From a bacterium (GTDB lineage Bacteria > SZUA-79 > Acidulodesulfobacterales > Acidulodesulfobacteraceae): DNA of 64,000 nucleotides. Shown here in pieces: positions 37,126 to 46,258 of this stretch (position 1 is its first letter; every line of letters begins with the position of its first letter). The stretch covers positions 1 to 64,000 of the forward strand of contig JAKAOK010000003.1 in assembly GCA_021812245.1 (NCBI GenBank), written 5' to 3'. The notes beneath the pieces were generated by a model that saw only the letters and a list, made by a program, of their open reading frames with translations, was not told the origin of the DNA and ran no database searches. Made by a program: the position numbers and the translations under genes.

Positions 37126-39567
37126 TTAACTTCTCAGGGTGATTCCAAAACGGACGTTCAACTCTTTTACGAGGCCGTCTCTTAATAAATTGACTTCTTC
37201 CATAGTCGGCGTTCTGTCGTCCGCCATTGCATCGTATCTTATAAGAAAGGATATTTTACCCTCCTCTATCTGTTTTCCGCTGTAAACATCAGCCAATCTC
37301 ACGTTTTTAATTAACCCCGAAAAACCCTTTATGAATTTTTCCACGGCCGCGTATTCTATGCTCCCGTCGGCAACAATAGAAATATCCTGCTCTATTTCCG
37401 GATATTTATTGGGCTGGATAAAAGACTTTTTACCGGAAATAAAATCTTTGATAAAATCGATATCGAACTCGAATGCAAAAACCTTATACTCTATCTTAAA
37501 CTCATCAAGTATTTCTTTTTTTATTTCTCCAAAAATACCGGCTCTTTTTTTGCCTATTAAAACTTCTAAAGCCTCATTTTCATTATAAAACCTGCCGGCA
37601 TCCGCTTTATTAAATACGAATTTTTTAATACCGGATTCTTTGAGCAAAAACTCGACTACGCCTTTTCCGTCGTAAAATTCCGGCTCACGGCTCATATGCT
37701 TAATTCCCGTACAAATACTTCCGCATAAAATATTTTTTTCCGTAACCGGATATCCGTCAGACTCTTCTCCGATATAAATCTTTCCGATTTCAAATATTTT
37801 AATGTTTTTATGTTTTTTAGAATTTTGCGACGCCGCCTTTAATATATCCGGTATTATGCTGATTCTGAAAAATGCGTAATCTTTAGAAATAGGATTCTTA
37901 AGCTCTAGAACGCCGGTTTTATCGCCTACGCCTCCAAGCGAAATATTTATCTCTTTTTCTCCGGTAAGCGAAGGGGAAATAACCTCGGTAAATCCGCCGT
38001 ATCTTAATAAATTCCTGAAGAGCCTCGATGTTTCGAAGTTTTGATTCTTTTGCGGCGGTCTTAAAATACCTGATGGAACCGAAGATTTAATATTATCGTA
38101 ACCGTAAATTCTAAATACGTCCTCGTAAATATTAACGTTTTCGGTTATATCGCTCCTGAAATAAGGCGGCGCAACCGAGATAATTTCGCCTGCCGCCGCT
38201 TCTTCGGATTTATTTTCTATAATTTTATATCCAAGACGGGATAAAAAACGGGGCGCTTTATTTTTTACCGCGGTATCCCCAAGAAAATCGGACAAATCAT
38301 TTAATTTGATTTCATAAATTTTCGGGTTATCGCATTCCTTTATATCATAGGCTTGGCAGGAGATATTAAAGCCGTCCGCGTATTTATTAAAAAGATATAA
38401 AAAACGTCTTATTGCAAATATGCTTAGAAACGGGTGAAGACCCTTTTCGAAGCGGGTCGAAGCATCCGTTCTTAGGGCAAGCGTCCTCGATGTTTTTCTT
38501 ACGTTCGACATATTAAAATTTGCGGCTTCGACTATAATATCTACCGTATTTTCATCGATTTCGCTGTTCGACGCTCCCATAACTCCGGCAATCGCGATAA
38601 TCTTATTTTTATCGGCTATAACGATATCTTCGCCCGACAATTTCCTCTCCTTGCCGTCCAAAGAAATAACCGATTCCCCTTCTTTAGCATGCCTGGCGCT
38701 GATTTTATTGCCGTCTAATTTTCCGGCATCAAATGCATGTAGCGGCTGGGCTGTTTCGAGCATAACGATATTTGTTAAATCCACTATATTATTGACGGGT
38801 CTTATGCCGCCCTTAAGCAGTTTGTTTTTTATATCCATCGCCGATTCTTTTATTTTTATGCCGGAAATTTTAACCGCTATATAAGCAGGGATTAAGTCCC
38901 TATTTTCGACATTTACGACTAACTCGCTTTTCTTAGATGAATAATTTCCTTGAGGCTTAAACTCTATGCCGCCGTAAAGTTCCGGTAAAATCAAATCTTT
39001 ATCCAATATAGCCGACAATTCGTAAGCAAACCCAAGCACGCCGAATAAATCAGGTCTGTTAGGCTCAAGGTCGAATTCTAAAACTGCATCGTTTAATTCA
39101 AAAATATCGTAAGCCGTCCTGCCTGTTTTCTCAAAAGGGAACTTTACTATCGAAGATATGTTTAACTGCAGTCCTAAATCTTTTTCGGAACAGAAAGCCG
39201 CTTCCGAAACCACGCCGAATATAGCTTTATCTCTTATTTTCAAGCCGTGTTCAAACACCGTTCCTTTTGTAGCAATCAAAGGTTTCTCTCCTACTTTTAT
39301 ATCGAGTCCTTCTTTTGTGAAAACTATTCTTTTGATTCCGACTGATTCCCCGCCGTAAACTTCCGCAATGCCGAATTTGTCGCTCGACGGATGCTCCGCT
39401 ATGCTTTTAATTTCTCCCACTACTATATTTTCAAAAGATTTTTTTTGTGAAGAATAAGGAAAAAATTTTTCCACTTCCATTGTTCTGCCGTTTAAAAGAT
39501 TTGCTATTTTTTCGGCATCGGTATTAAAATTTACAAATTCCTTAAGCCACTTTAAGCTAACCCTCAA
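37126..39567 (-). CDS. pheT: Phenylalanyl-tRNA synthetase beta subunit
   Basis: This 813-residue protein begins with the PheT N-terminus RVSLKWLKEFVNF. It has an EMAP-like tRNA-binding domain (about 45-150), B3/B4 editing domain (about 210-390), B5 domain, and C-terminal anticodon-binding FDX-ACB domain (about 720-813). The start is TTG at 39567, preceded by GGAGG 9 nt upstream. Normally it directly follows pheS. Here pheS lies 3.7 kb away, separated by three genes, one on the other strand. Confidence 0.96.
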   Translation of the reverse strand: MRVSLKWLKEFVNFNTDAEKIANLLNGRTMEVEKFFPYSSQKKSFENIVVGEIKSIAEHPSSDKFGIAEVYGGESVGIKRIVFTKEGLDIKVGEKPLIATKGTVFEHGLKIRDKAIFGVVSEAAFCSEKDLGLQLNISSIVKFPFEKTGRTAYDIFELNDAVLEFDLEPNRPDLFGVLGFAYELSAILDKDLILPELYGGIEFKPQGNYSSKKSELVVNVENRDLIPAYIAVKISGIKIKESAMDIKNKLLKGGIRPVNNIVDLTNIVMLETAQPLHAFDAGKLDGNKISARHAKEGESVISLDGKERKLSGEDIVIADKNKIIAIAGVMGASNSEIDENTVDIIVEAANFNMSNVRKTSRTLALRTDASTRFEKGLHPFLSIFAIRRFLYLFNKYADGFNISCQAYDIKECDNPKIYEIKLNDLSDFLGDTAVKNKAPRFLSRLGYKIIENKSEEAAAGEIISVAPPYFRSDITENVNIYEDVFRIYGYDNIKSSVPSGILRPPQKNQNFETSRLFRNLLRYGGFTEVISPSLTGEKEINISLGGVGDKTGVLELKNPISKDYAFFRISIIPDILKAASQNSKKHKNIKIFEIGKIYIGEESDGYPVTEKNILCGSICTGIKHMSREPEFYDGKGVVEFLLKESGIKKFVFNKADAGRFYNENEALEVLIGKKRAGIFGEIKKEILDEFKIEYKVFAFEFDIDFIKDFISGKKSFIQPNKYPEIEQDISIVADGSIEYAAVEKFIKGFSGLIKNVRLADVYSGKQIEEGKISFLIRYDAMADDRTPTMEEVNLLRDGLVKELNVRFGITLRS

Positions 39568-39599
39568 TTTAAAATTCCTCCTTTTTTATAAAAAACCGA

Positions 39600-40592
39600 T
39601 TAAACAAAATCGAATAACGACAGTTGCGCCGACAAATCATCTTCCTCAAACTTTCCGGCATATATTTTATTATAAGCCGACGTCATCTCGTCTAAGGCTT
39701 CAGTTGTATCGAAAGAAAAATCTTTATTCAGCTTTAAACCGGAAACTCCTACGGCTCCAAAAATAGATTTTAAGCCCAGATTATCTTTGGAATTCATAAG
39801 CTCAAAATTATATTCAGGGACAAAAACCGGTCTTTTTTGCTTTATAGAAAAGTTGCACGTTTTCATCGTTCCGCTCTTTACCGGAGAAGACACCGCAAAC
39901 GTTCCAAGTCCCGAACCACTCTGCAATCTGTCTCTCGCGACTAAGTTTCTAGAAGATATTTTTTCATGCAGAGACAGTTCGGAAACTATAGCTCCGTCGT
40001 TTAATATAATTTCGTTATAAAGGTCTCTGTTTTCCGTAGGATACGCCGGCGACAGCAAGCCGGAACCGATATAAGCAACGGTATAGCCGTTATTTTTTAA
40101 CGCGGTCCTGTGTGCCGCGGCATCTATCCCCAAAGCCAGTCCGCTTATTATGGAATAGCCGTAAGAACACAGCCTTGCCGTAATATTTTTTGCAAGCTCT
40201 AACGCATAATCAGGCGGCTTCCTCTGACCCACGACCGCCGCCGCAAATCTTAAATTTTCCTTTAATACCCCTTTATAATATAAAATAGGAGGAGCGGCCT
40301 TTATAAGCCTTAGATTGGATGGATACAAAGCCGAATTAAAGGTTATAATTTTAATTCCGTTTTTGGAAGCCTCTTCGATTTCTTTAATAGCGTCAAAGAA
40401 TGCTGTCTTTATGATTCTTGAATTAGTTAAAATCTTTATATATTCGGTTTTTAAACCTGCTCTTATAAAATCGGACTTATCTGCGCTAAAAATTTCGCAT
40501 GGATTCTCAAACGCCTTTAATAAGAAAAATATATGCCGGTTCTGAAGCCCTTTTATCTTTTTCAGCGCAAGAGTGCATATTAAATCATCCAT
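39600..40592 (-). CDS. dprA: DNA processing protein DprA
   Basis: This 330-residue protein has a SAM-like N-terminus (LALKKIKGLQNRHIFFLLKAF), the Rossmann-like DprA domain with AAVVGQRKPPDYALELAKNI, SGLALGIDAAAHRTAL, and AYIGSGLLSPAYPTENRDLY. A C-terminal tail ends in SLFDFV. DprA loads RecA on incoming single strands in transformation. I chose ATG 40592, preceded by AGAGG, overlapping the upstream gene by 8 bp. A longer frame to 40652 is less likely. Confidence 0.92.
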   Translation of the reverse strand: MDDLICTLALKKIKGLQNRHIFFLLKAFENPCEIFSADKSDFIRAGLKTEYIKILTNSRIIKTAFFDAIKEIEEASKNGIKIITFNSALYPSNLRLIKAAPPILYYKGVLKENLRFAAAVVGQRKPPDYALELAKNITARLCSYGYSIISGLALGIDAAAHRTALKNNGYTVAYIGSGLLSPAYPTENRDLYNEIILNDGAIVSELSLHEKISSRNLVARDRLQSGSGLGTFAVSSPVKSGTMKTCNFSIKQKRPVFVPEYNFELMNSKDNLGLKSIFGAVGVSGLKLNKDFSFDTTEALDEMTSAYNKIYAGKFEEDDLSAQLSLFDFV

Positions 40593-41172
40593 TAATATCC
40601 TCTTTCCCGAAACCGCCCGCCGAATATGTTTTCCCGAGAAATAATCCCGCAACCGAATTTGCGCCTCTTTTTAACAAAGCTTTCTTTATGTGCGAGAACG
40701 TCGTTCCCGTGGTTATAATATCGTCCAGAATTATTATGTTTTTATATTCAAAATCGTATTTATTTATCACTGAAATATGTATTAAGTCATTTTTTTTAGA
40801 TTTGATATCCTCGATATGCCCGGGTTTATGCCCCTTATTGCAAACTATAGCTCCGTCAAGAGCGCTTATCGTTCCTAACGCCGAAAGATACGAGCAGACA
40901 ACCGCATTGGGATAAACATCTAAGAAGGAATTGCTCGGAGGAACCGGAAGAATAAAATCGTAAAAATAAAAATAATTATATATAATATTATTTAAAATTT
41001 TAACGAAAAAAGCTATCGTCCGCGGGTCGCTTTTTTTGTATTTTAATATGCGCTCCGAATGTTTAACGGCGTCTTCATCCAACGGCATTTTTTTATTTTT
41101 CGGGATATAGTCGTTAAGATAAAAATATTCCCCGTTTCTATAGGCATGAATATTATAGTATTTTCTGAACAT
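40585..41172 (-). CDS. ComF-like phosphoribosyltransferase
   Basis: This 195-residue protein has a type I phosphoribosyltransferase PRPP-binding motif, IIILDDIITTGTT (about 147-159), and LPVPPSN earlier, as in ComF. It lacks the N-terminal Zn ribbon of full ComF: only two cysteines (VCSYL, VCNKG) lie in the middle. The direct link to dprA supports a role in DNA uptake or recombination, but ComF's reaction is not established. It is slightly shorter than ComF (about 230). Confidence 0.75.
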   Translation of the reverse strand: MFRKYYNIHAYRNGEYFYLNDYIPKNKKMPLDEDAVKHSERILKYKKSDPRTIAFFVKILNNIIYNYFYFYDFILPVPPSNSFLDVYPNAVVCSYLSALGTISALDGAIVCNKGHKPGHIEDIKSKKNDLIHISVINKYDFEYKNIIILDDIITTGTTFSHIKKALLKRGANSVAGLFLGKTYSAGGFGKEDING

Positions 41173-41220
41173 CGTTTGAATATCCGGTTTTAAAAAAATT
41201 AAAACAATTTAACCTATAAT

Positions 41221-43281
41221 ATGATAAATCTTTATTTTAAAAATTTCAATTTTAATCTATCCGGCTCAATAGGAATTATGCTTTATTCCGAATTAGAAAA
41301 AGAAGATTTTATAAAAAGGATTAAAGAATTAAAAATCGATTATAGATTCTATACTTTTGAAGCCTTGAAAACTCATTTCAATTTTAACGGCAAGATAGTT
41401 TCTCCACTGAACTTCCCCTTTAAAAATATCGATAAACTTTTATCCGCAAGGCTCGTCGTCCTCGACGACATAAAAGTAAAGTGCCTATGGGACGCCGTAT
41501 TGCTTAACGCTGTTTGCGATTTTGTTTTAAATAACCGGATTATTTTCTGCATAAAAGCCGAAGACGGTTTTAACATCGACGACATTTTTTTTTCATATTT
41601 GAATTACGATAAAAATTCCCGGGAATATTTGATTTTAGACGTTTATAAAACGCGTTTAACTCTTTTAGCGGAAACAAGGATAGTAAGGGATAGTAAATTC
41701 GGCGGATATACCTCTTCTATGGCGGGAATTATTCATAAAATTAATGCTTTAGGGTTTTATATAAAAGAAACGCGTTCGAAAAATCACGATGAATCCCGTT
41801 TGATTTTTTTTAACGATAAAAAATTTGAAATTAAATTAGCGGTTACTCCGCTTAAAAGAACGACGGATTCAAACGGCGAATTTATTTCAAAAAAAGGCAT
41901 AGCTATAAATACTACGCTAACGGATATTTATTTTTATCCGGATGAATTAATCGATAAAATTAAAATATTTCTTAGAACTGCCGAAAACACGGGCAAGCCG
42001 ATTCATTGCCGTTATAAAAGGGCGCAAATAAATAAAACAATAAATAAAACAAGTGCGGACGGAATGAGCGTAATTCAAGATATGTCTATAAAAGAAATAT
42101 TCTCCCCTCATCTCGTTATTGCGGGAGCAGGGTCGGGGAAAACTAGAATTATCGTGAATAAATTTTTATACCTTTTGAATTTTATTCCTGCAGATTCCAT
42201 AATAATTTTAACATTTACGAATAATGCGGCGGCAGAGATAAAAAATAGAATTGCATCATCCCTGACGATGAAAGGGATCGGCCGCAATTCGATAGCGGAT
42301 AAAGTTTTAAATATTTCAACGTTCCATAGTTTTTTCTATTCCGTTATAAAAGAATTTCATAAAGAATTAGGATTTGAATCCGCTCCTTTAATTAAGGGAA
42401 ATAACGGCGATTCCCTTAAAAACGCGAATACCGCTTTTATATCTTACGATGAAATTATTTTATATGCTATAGAACTTTTTAAAAATTTCGATATCGCTTT
42501 CGATATCGCTTCCAGATTTAAATATATCCTCGTAGACGAATACCAAGATTTGGATTTTTTCAGCGATTATATTATAAAAAAATTAGACTTTGCCAGAGGC
42601 GCGGTTATGTATGCCGGAGACGACGATCAGGCAATATACGGATTTAACGGCGGCGATTCTTTTAATATATTATTCTTCGACCTATTTTTCCCGTCTGGAA
42701 AAATCTTCATCCTGCAAAATAATTACAGGTCTCATTATAAAATTATAGATTTCTGCAATTTAATAATAAATAAAATTGCCTTTAGATATCCTAAAAAATT
42801 AACCGCTAAAAATAGCGGGGACGAGAAAAACGGCAATAATATCGTTAATATTATGCAATTTAAAAATAAAAATATTGAAGAAAAATTTATTATAGAAACG
42901 GCGGGCAGGCTTAATGAGCATGGAAAATTTACCGCTATCTTAGTCAGAACCCAAAAAGAGGAAAGCCGTTTCAAAGCCGTCGCCGGTTTTAACGAAAAAA
43001 ATTATATAGGAACGATACACAAGAGCAAGGGACTGGAATTCGATATTATATTCATAACAAACGTATCGCAGGGTAATATTCCGCATTTAAAAAGCATTCA
43101 GCCGACTATTCCGCAACGAAAAATATCAAGGCATTCTTTTATTCAATTTTTAGACGACGGGATTAAATTGAAAACCGACCGTGACGATGAAATTAAGCTT
43201 TTTTATGTCGCGGTTTCCAGAGCAAGGGAAAAAGTTTTTATTACTTATTCGGGAGAAATATCTGAATTTTTAATAGATTAA
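41221..43281 (+). CDS. UvrD/Rep-type superfamily I helicase with an unrecognised N-terminal half
   Basis: This 686-residue protein has about 290 N-terminal residues I cannot assign, including KIKIFLRTAENTG near 240. SF1A motifs follow: Walker A AGAGSGKT (301-308), ILTFTNNAAAEIKNRI, Walker B VDEYQDLD (438-445), YAGDDDQAIYGFNGGD, NYRS (501-504), GTIHKSKGLEFD (from 597) and FYVAVSRAREKV (from 661). Motifs IV and V are only about 93 residues apart, so the 2B insertion of UvrD/Rep is nearly absent. A single plus-strand gene among minus-strand genes, it sits between pheS and the comF/dprA pair. Confidence 0.85.
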   Translation: MINLYFKNFNFNLSGSIGIMLYSELEKEDFIKRIKELKIDYRFYTFEALKTHFNFNGKIVSPLNFPFKNIDKLLSARLVVLDDIKVKCLWDAVLLNAVCDFVLNNRIIFCIKAEDGFNIDDIFFSYLNYDKNSREYLILDVYKTRLTLLAETRIVRDSKFGGYTSSMAGIIHKINALGFYIKETRSKNHDESRLIFFNDKKFEIKLAVTPLKRTTDSNGEFISKKGIAINTTLTDIYFYPDELIDKIKIFLRTAENTGKPIHCRYKRAQINKTINKTSADGMSVIQDMSIKEIFSPHLVIAGAGSGKTRIIVNKFLYLLNFIPADSIIILTFTNNAAAEIKNRIASSLTMKGIGRNSIADKVLNISTFHSFFYSVIKEFHKELGFESAPLIKGNNGDSLKNANTAFISYDEIILYAIELFKNFDIAFDIASRFKYILVDEYQDLDFFSDYIIKKLDFARGAVMYAGDDDQAIYGFNGGDSFNILFFDLFFPSGKIFILQNNYRSHYKIIDFCNLIINKIAFRYPKKLTAKNSGDEKNGNNIVNIMQFKNKNIEEKFIIETAGRLNEHGKFTAILVRTQKEESRFKAVAGFNEKNYIGTIHKSKGLEFDIIFITNVSQGNIPHLKSIQPTIPQRKISRHSFIQFLDDGIKLKTDRDDEIKLFYVAVSRAREKVFITYSGEISEFLID

Positions 43282-43286
43282 AACCA

Positions 43287-44321
43287 TTAAAACTGCTTCA
43301 GGATATCAATGTTTCCCTGATAAAGAAGCCTTAAGTCGTTAATATTATATTTCAACATAACGATTCTGTCGAATCCCATTCCGAAAGCAAATCCTCTATA
43401 TTCCTGCGGATCTATTCCCGCATACTTAAAAACATTTGGATGAACCATTCCGCAGGGAATAACTTCTATCCATCCGGTGTTTTTACAAATACCGCAGCCC
43501 CTGCCTCCGCAAAAAACACACTCGATATCAAGATCTAACCCCGGTTCGACGAATGGATAAAAAGCCGGCCTAAAACGCGTCTTTCTGGCACCGAGAAGAT
43601 TTTTTACGGTTTCTTCCAGAATACCTTTTAAATCCGTTAATCTGACGTTTTTATCGACAAAAAGCCCTTCCATCTGATTAAACATAAAAAGATGCGTCGC
43701 ATCGACGGCTTCATATCTGTAACATCTTCCCGGAGCTATTACTCTCAACGGAAGCTGTTTTTTTTCAAGGGTTCTTGCTTGGACGCTTGAAGTATGGGTT
43801 CTGGGAACAAGCCCGTTGAGCAGATAAAAGGTATCCCACACGTCTCTTGCAGGATGGTCGGCGGGTATATTGAGAGCATCAAAATTATAATAGGTAGTCT
43901 CAATTTCAGGACCTTCGACTATTTCGAAGCCCATAGAGGAAAAAAAATCCGCAGCCTCTTCTAAGACCGCAGTTATAGGATGTTTATGCGGCCCTTCCAT
44001 ATAACTGCCGGGAATAGTTAAATCTATCCCGCGTCCGGTTGAAGACTTTTCGTACTCTATATTTGAAAGTTCTTTTTTTTTGCCGTTATAAATGTTCTCT
44101 ATCCGGTTTTTGGCTTCATTGGATTTTGAGCCGATAATTTTCTTTTCTTCCGCGGAGTATAGATGAATATTGTGCAATATCTCGGTAATCTTACCCTTTT
44201 TGCCGGTAAAATTACGGAACCTGTCGTCTAATTCATTTACATTTTCCGAAGAATTTAGAAGTCTTTCTGCATCTTCTAAAATTTTATCGATTTCGCTTAT
44301 AATTACCGGTTCGTTATTCAT
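43287..44321 (-). CDS. pheS: Phenylalanyl-tRNA synthetase alpha subunit
   Basis: This is a class II catalytic subunit of 344 residues from ATG 44321 (MNNEPVIISEIDKILEDAE). It has an N-terminal coiled coil (about 1-90), motif 1 HPITAVLEEAADFFSSMGFE, motif 2 PGRCYRYEAVDATHLFMFNQ, and motif 3 GFAFGMGFDRIVMLKY. EPGLDLDIECVFCGGRGCGICKNTGW carries extra cysteines of a knuckle found in some PheS. A frame from 44375 would begin just below a terminator and lacks a Shine-Dalgarno sequence. The 3' end converges on the helicase with a 5-bp gap. Confidence 0.94.
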   Translation of the reverse strand: MNNEPVIISEIDKILEDAERLLNSSENVNELDDRFRNFTGKKGKITEILHNIHLYSAEEKKIIGSKSNEAKNRIENIYNGKKKELSNIEYEKSSTGRGIDLTIPGSYMEGPHKHPITAVLEEAADFFSSMGFEIVEGPEIETTYYNFDALNIPADHPARDVWDTFYLLNGLVPRTHTSSVQARTLEKKQLPLRVIAPGRCYRYEAVDATHLFMFNQMEGLFVDKNVRLTDLKGILEETVKNLLGARKTRFRPAFYPFVEPGLDLDIECVFCGGRGCGICKNTGWIEVIPCGMVHPNVFKYAGIDPQEYRGFAFGMGFDRIVMLKYNINDLRLLYQGNIDILKQF

Positions 44322-44383
44322 ATCGTTATATATTATTAATCTTTTTGCATTAATTTTCAAGCAGGAATTTAGCATATTAACAA

Positions 44384-44420
44384 AAACCCGTAATTTAAAA
44401 TATCTTTAAATTACGGGTTT
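44384..44420 (-). terminator. Intrinsic terminator downstream of the secreted DsrE-like gene
   Basis: A perfect 16-bp stem (AAACCCGTAATTTAAA with its complement) and a 5-nt loop are followed on the minus strand by TTTTTG. It insulates the sulfur module from pheS. Confidence 0.75.
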
Positions 44421-44468
44421 AAAAAAATATCAATAAGCAAACCGCTTCATAGCTTTTAAGGGCAATAA

Positions 44469-45041
44469 TCATGGTTTTAAATAAGCATATCCTTCGGATT
44501 CCCTTAAAATAATTTCGCCCTGTGCGGACGGAACTATTTTTATAAACGGATACAGTTTGGAAACGGGAATATGCAGTTCATATAAACTGTTTGCGCACTG
44601 AACAAGCTCTACTCCCATCTTTTTTAACCTTAGTAATGCCTTTTCGCGTCCGTTTCCTTTAAAATAAAGATGCGTTCCAGCGCTGAATGCCTGAAGTTCT
44701 ATTTTAATATGTCCTTTAAGACGAGGATCGTTTAACGCATTAGAAATATTATCTATAATCTTATTCATTTTAACTTTATCGTTTGCGCTTATTACATAAA
44801 TTGCATGATAAACCTTTCCTGGAACATAAGGCGCTCCCATGGTATATTTAGGCGCAATCGATAAATTGGGATAATATTTTCTGACGCCTTTAACATTGTG
44901 CCAACCGTACCAACCTGCCGGATGAACTGCAGGCGCAGTTCCTCTCCAACCTGCAAAAGCATTGGATGCCAACGAAAATACTATTGCTGAAAACACTAAA
45001 ACAGAAATGCTGAAAAGCGATTTAATACTTTTGTTTTTCAT
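44469..45041 (-). CDS. Secreted DsrE/DsrF-like protein with a single cysteine
   Basis: This 190-residue protein has a signal peptide (1-30, cleaved near SNAFA-GW) and a DsrE-like domain (about 75-190): KVYHAIYVISANDKVKMNKI, IELQAFSAGTHLY, then LKKMGVELVQCANSL. Cys149 is the only cysteine and aligns with the CxNT-type position of COG1416 proteins. DsrE domains carry sulfane sulfur in the cytoplasm, so export to the periplasm is notable. It follows doxDA by 59 bp, and AAGGAG precedes ATG 45041. A sulfur-carrier or binding role is inferred from fold and context. Confidence 0.8.
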   Translation of the reverse strand: MKNKSIKSLFSISVLVFSAIVFSLASNAFAGWRGTAPAVHPAGWYGWHNVKGVRKYYPNLSIAPKYTMGAPYVPGKVYHAIYVISANDKVKMNKIIDNISNALNDPRLKGHIKIELQAFSAGTHLYFKGNGREKALLRLKKMGVELVQCANSLYELHIPVSKLYPFIKIVPSAQGEIILRESEGYAYLKP

Positions 45042-45100
45042 TTCTCTTTTCTCCTTTTAAATTAAATTTTTACTATATAATATTGCCTTTATCTTAAAAT

Positions 45101-46153
45101 TTAACCTTTATATCTAAAATTTTCGGAAAATTTCTGTCCGCTTACGTCGGTAAGTATAAGTTTATAATTTCCGGGTTTTAAAGTTTTTATAACTTTTTCA
45201 GCTATAGACAGGCCTATATCGGCTTTAGCTCCAAGCTGCATTACCATGCTGTATTGATTTATGAAAGCCCTGTTGACATACCTGTTATGTATAGCCGTCT
45301 GCGGCAGTTTTTCGATAGCTTTTTGGTTCCAGATATAAACAGGTTTTCCGGCAGAGTCGTCAATCTGAGCTTTAATGATATATGCGAATGCGGCTCCGCT
45401 TCCGCCTGTTCTATAAACCACAAAATTCAAATTGTTATTTGTAATTTTAGCTTCCGAAACCGACACTGCCAATTTTTTTCCAAAATTATGCAGTTTCCCC
45501 CAGACTCCGCCCTGGAACATCTGGTTGGTGCCCATAGTTACCAGAATCGCGAATACCGCAAAGACTGCATTCCATGCTTTAAATCCTTTTCCCCATAACG
45601 GACCGTTTCCTATTAGTCTATAAATAAATGAGTTTGCGGTTTTCGGCCACATATTTCTTACTATGTCGTCGAAAGACCATGCACTGCCGGCAAAAAGAAT
45701 TAACAAACCGATAGTCATTTCGACGGAACCGACCTGCCACTCGTCAAGGCAAGTAGCGCCGAGCCATCCGGAACCGAACAATATTCCGAAAGCTAACGCA
45801 ACAGACCCTAAGCCGCCAAGTCTTGAGAACAAGCCGAATATTAAGGATAAACCGACAAGGAATTCTATTACTGTAAACATATTGAGGAATACTGCCAATG
45901 CCTGCGGATGCAGGATTAAAAGATGGATTAAGTTTCCTACTCCCATAAAATTGCTCGCATGAGGCAGGAAGGTATTAAATTTGTGGCCTACCCATAAAGG
46001 CGAATTCGGCTGAAGTTTTCCGCTTGCAAGAACGACCCTTCTCCAAGCCGCCGAAAAAAACATCCAACCCAAAACTAATCTTAACGGTATTGCGGCATAG
46101 CCGATATAGCGGTATATAACGCTGTCTTCGATTTCATTTGGATTTTTAGACAT
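45101..46153 (-). CDS. doxDA: Thiosulfate:quinone oxidoreductase, DoxD-DoxA fusion
   Basis: This 350-residue membrane protein has a DoxD part (about 15-185, four or five helices) with LRLVLGWMFFSAAWRR and FGILFGSGWLGATCLDEWQVG, typical of the DoxD subunit. One further helix (about 195-215) precedes a periplasmic DoxA-like domain (about 225-350). In Acidianus these are two proteins, while in Acidithiobacillus-type genomes they are fused. The enzyme oxidises thiosulfate to tetrathionate and reduces quinone. ATG 46153 follows GGGAGGG. It lies between an 18-bp hairpin and the secreted DsrE gene. Confidence 0.88.
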   Translation of the reverse strand: MSKNPNEIEDSVIYRYIGYAAIPLRLVLGWMFFSAAWRRVVLASGKLQPNSPLWVGHKFNTFLPHASNFMGVGNLIHLLILHPQALAVFLNMFTVIEFLVGLSLIFGLFSRLGGLGSVALAFGILFGSGWLGATCLDEWQVGSVEMTIGLLILFAGSAWSFDDIVRNMWPKTANSFIYRLIGNGPLWGKGFKAWNAVFAVFAILVTMGTNQMFQGGVWGKLHNFGKKLAVSVSEAKITNNNLNFVVYRTGGSGAAFAYIIKAQIDDSAGKPVYIWNQKAIEKLPQTAIHNRYVNRAFINQYSMVMQLGAKADIGLSIAEKVIKTLKPGNYKLILTDVSGQKFSENFRYKG

Positions 46154-46197
46154 AATCTATTACCCTCCCATTATAAATATAAATTATGATTAAATTA

Positions 46198-46236
46198 AGG
46201 TATTCGGCCGTAATTCATAATTATGGCCGAATACCT
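46198..46236. promoter_or_regulatory. Long perfect hairpin between the binding-protein gene and doxDA
   Basis: A 12-bp perfect outer stem AGGTATTCGGCC/GGCCGAATACCT, a G-T pair and 5 more base pairs enclose the loop CAT. No T-run follows on the minus strand, so it is less likely a simple terminator than an mRNA-stabilising or processing hairpin, or a partial terminator. Confidence 0.65.
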
Positions 46237-46258
46237 GTTTATTATAAATTATTTATAA

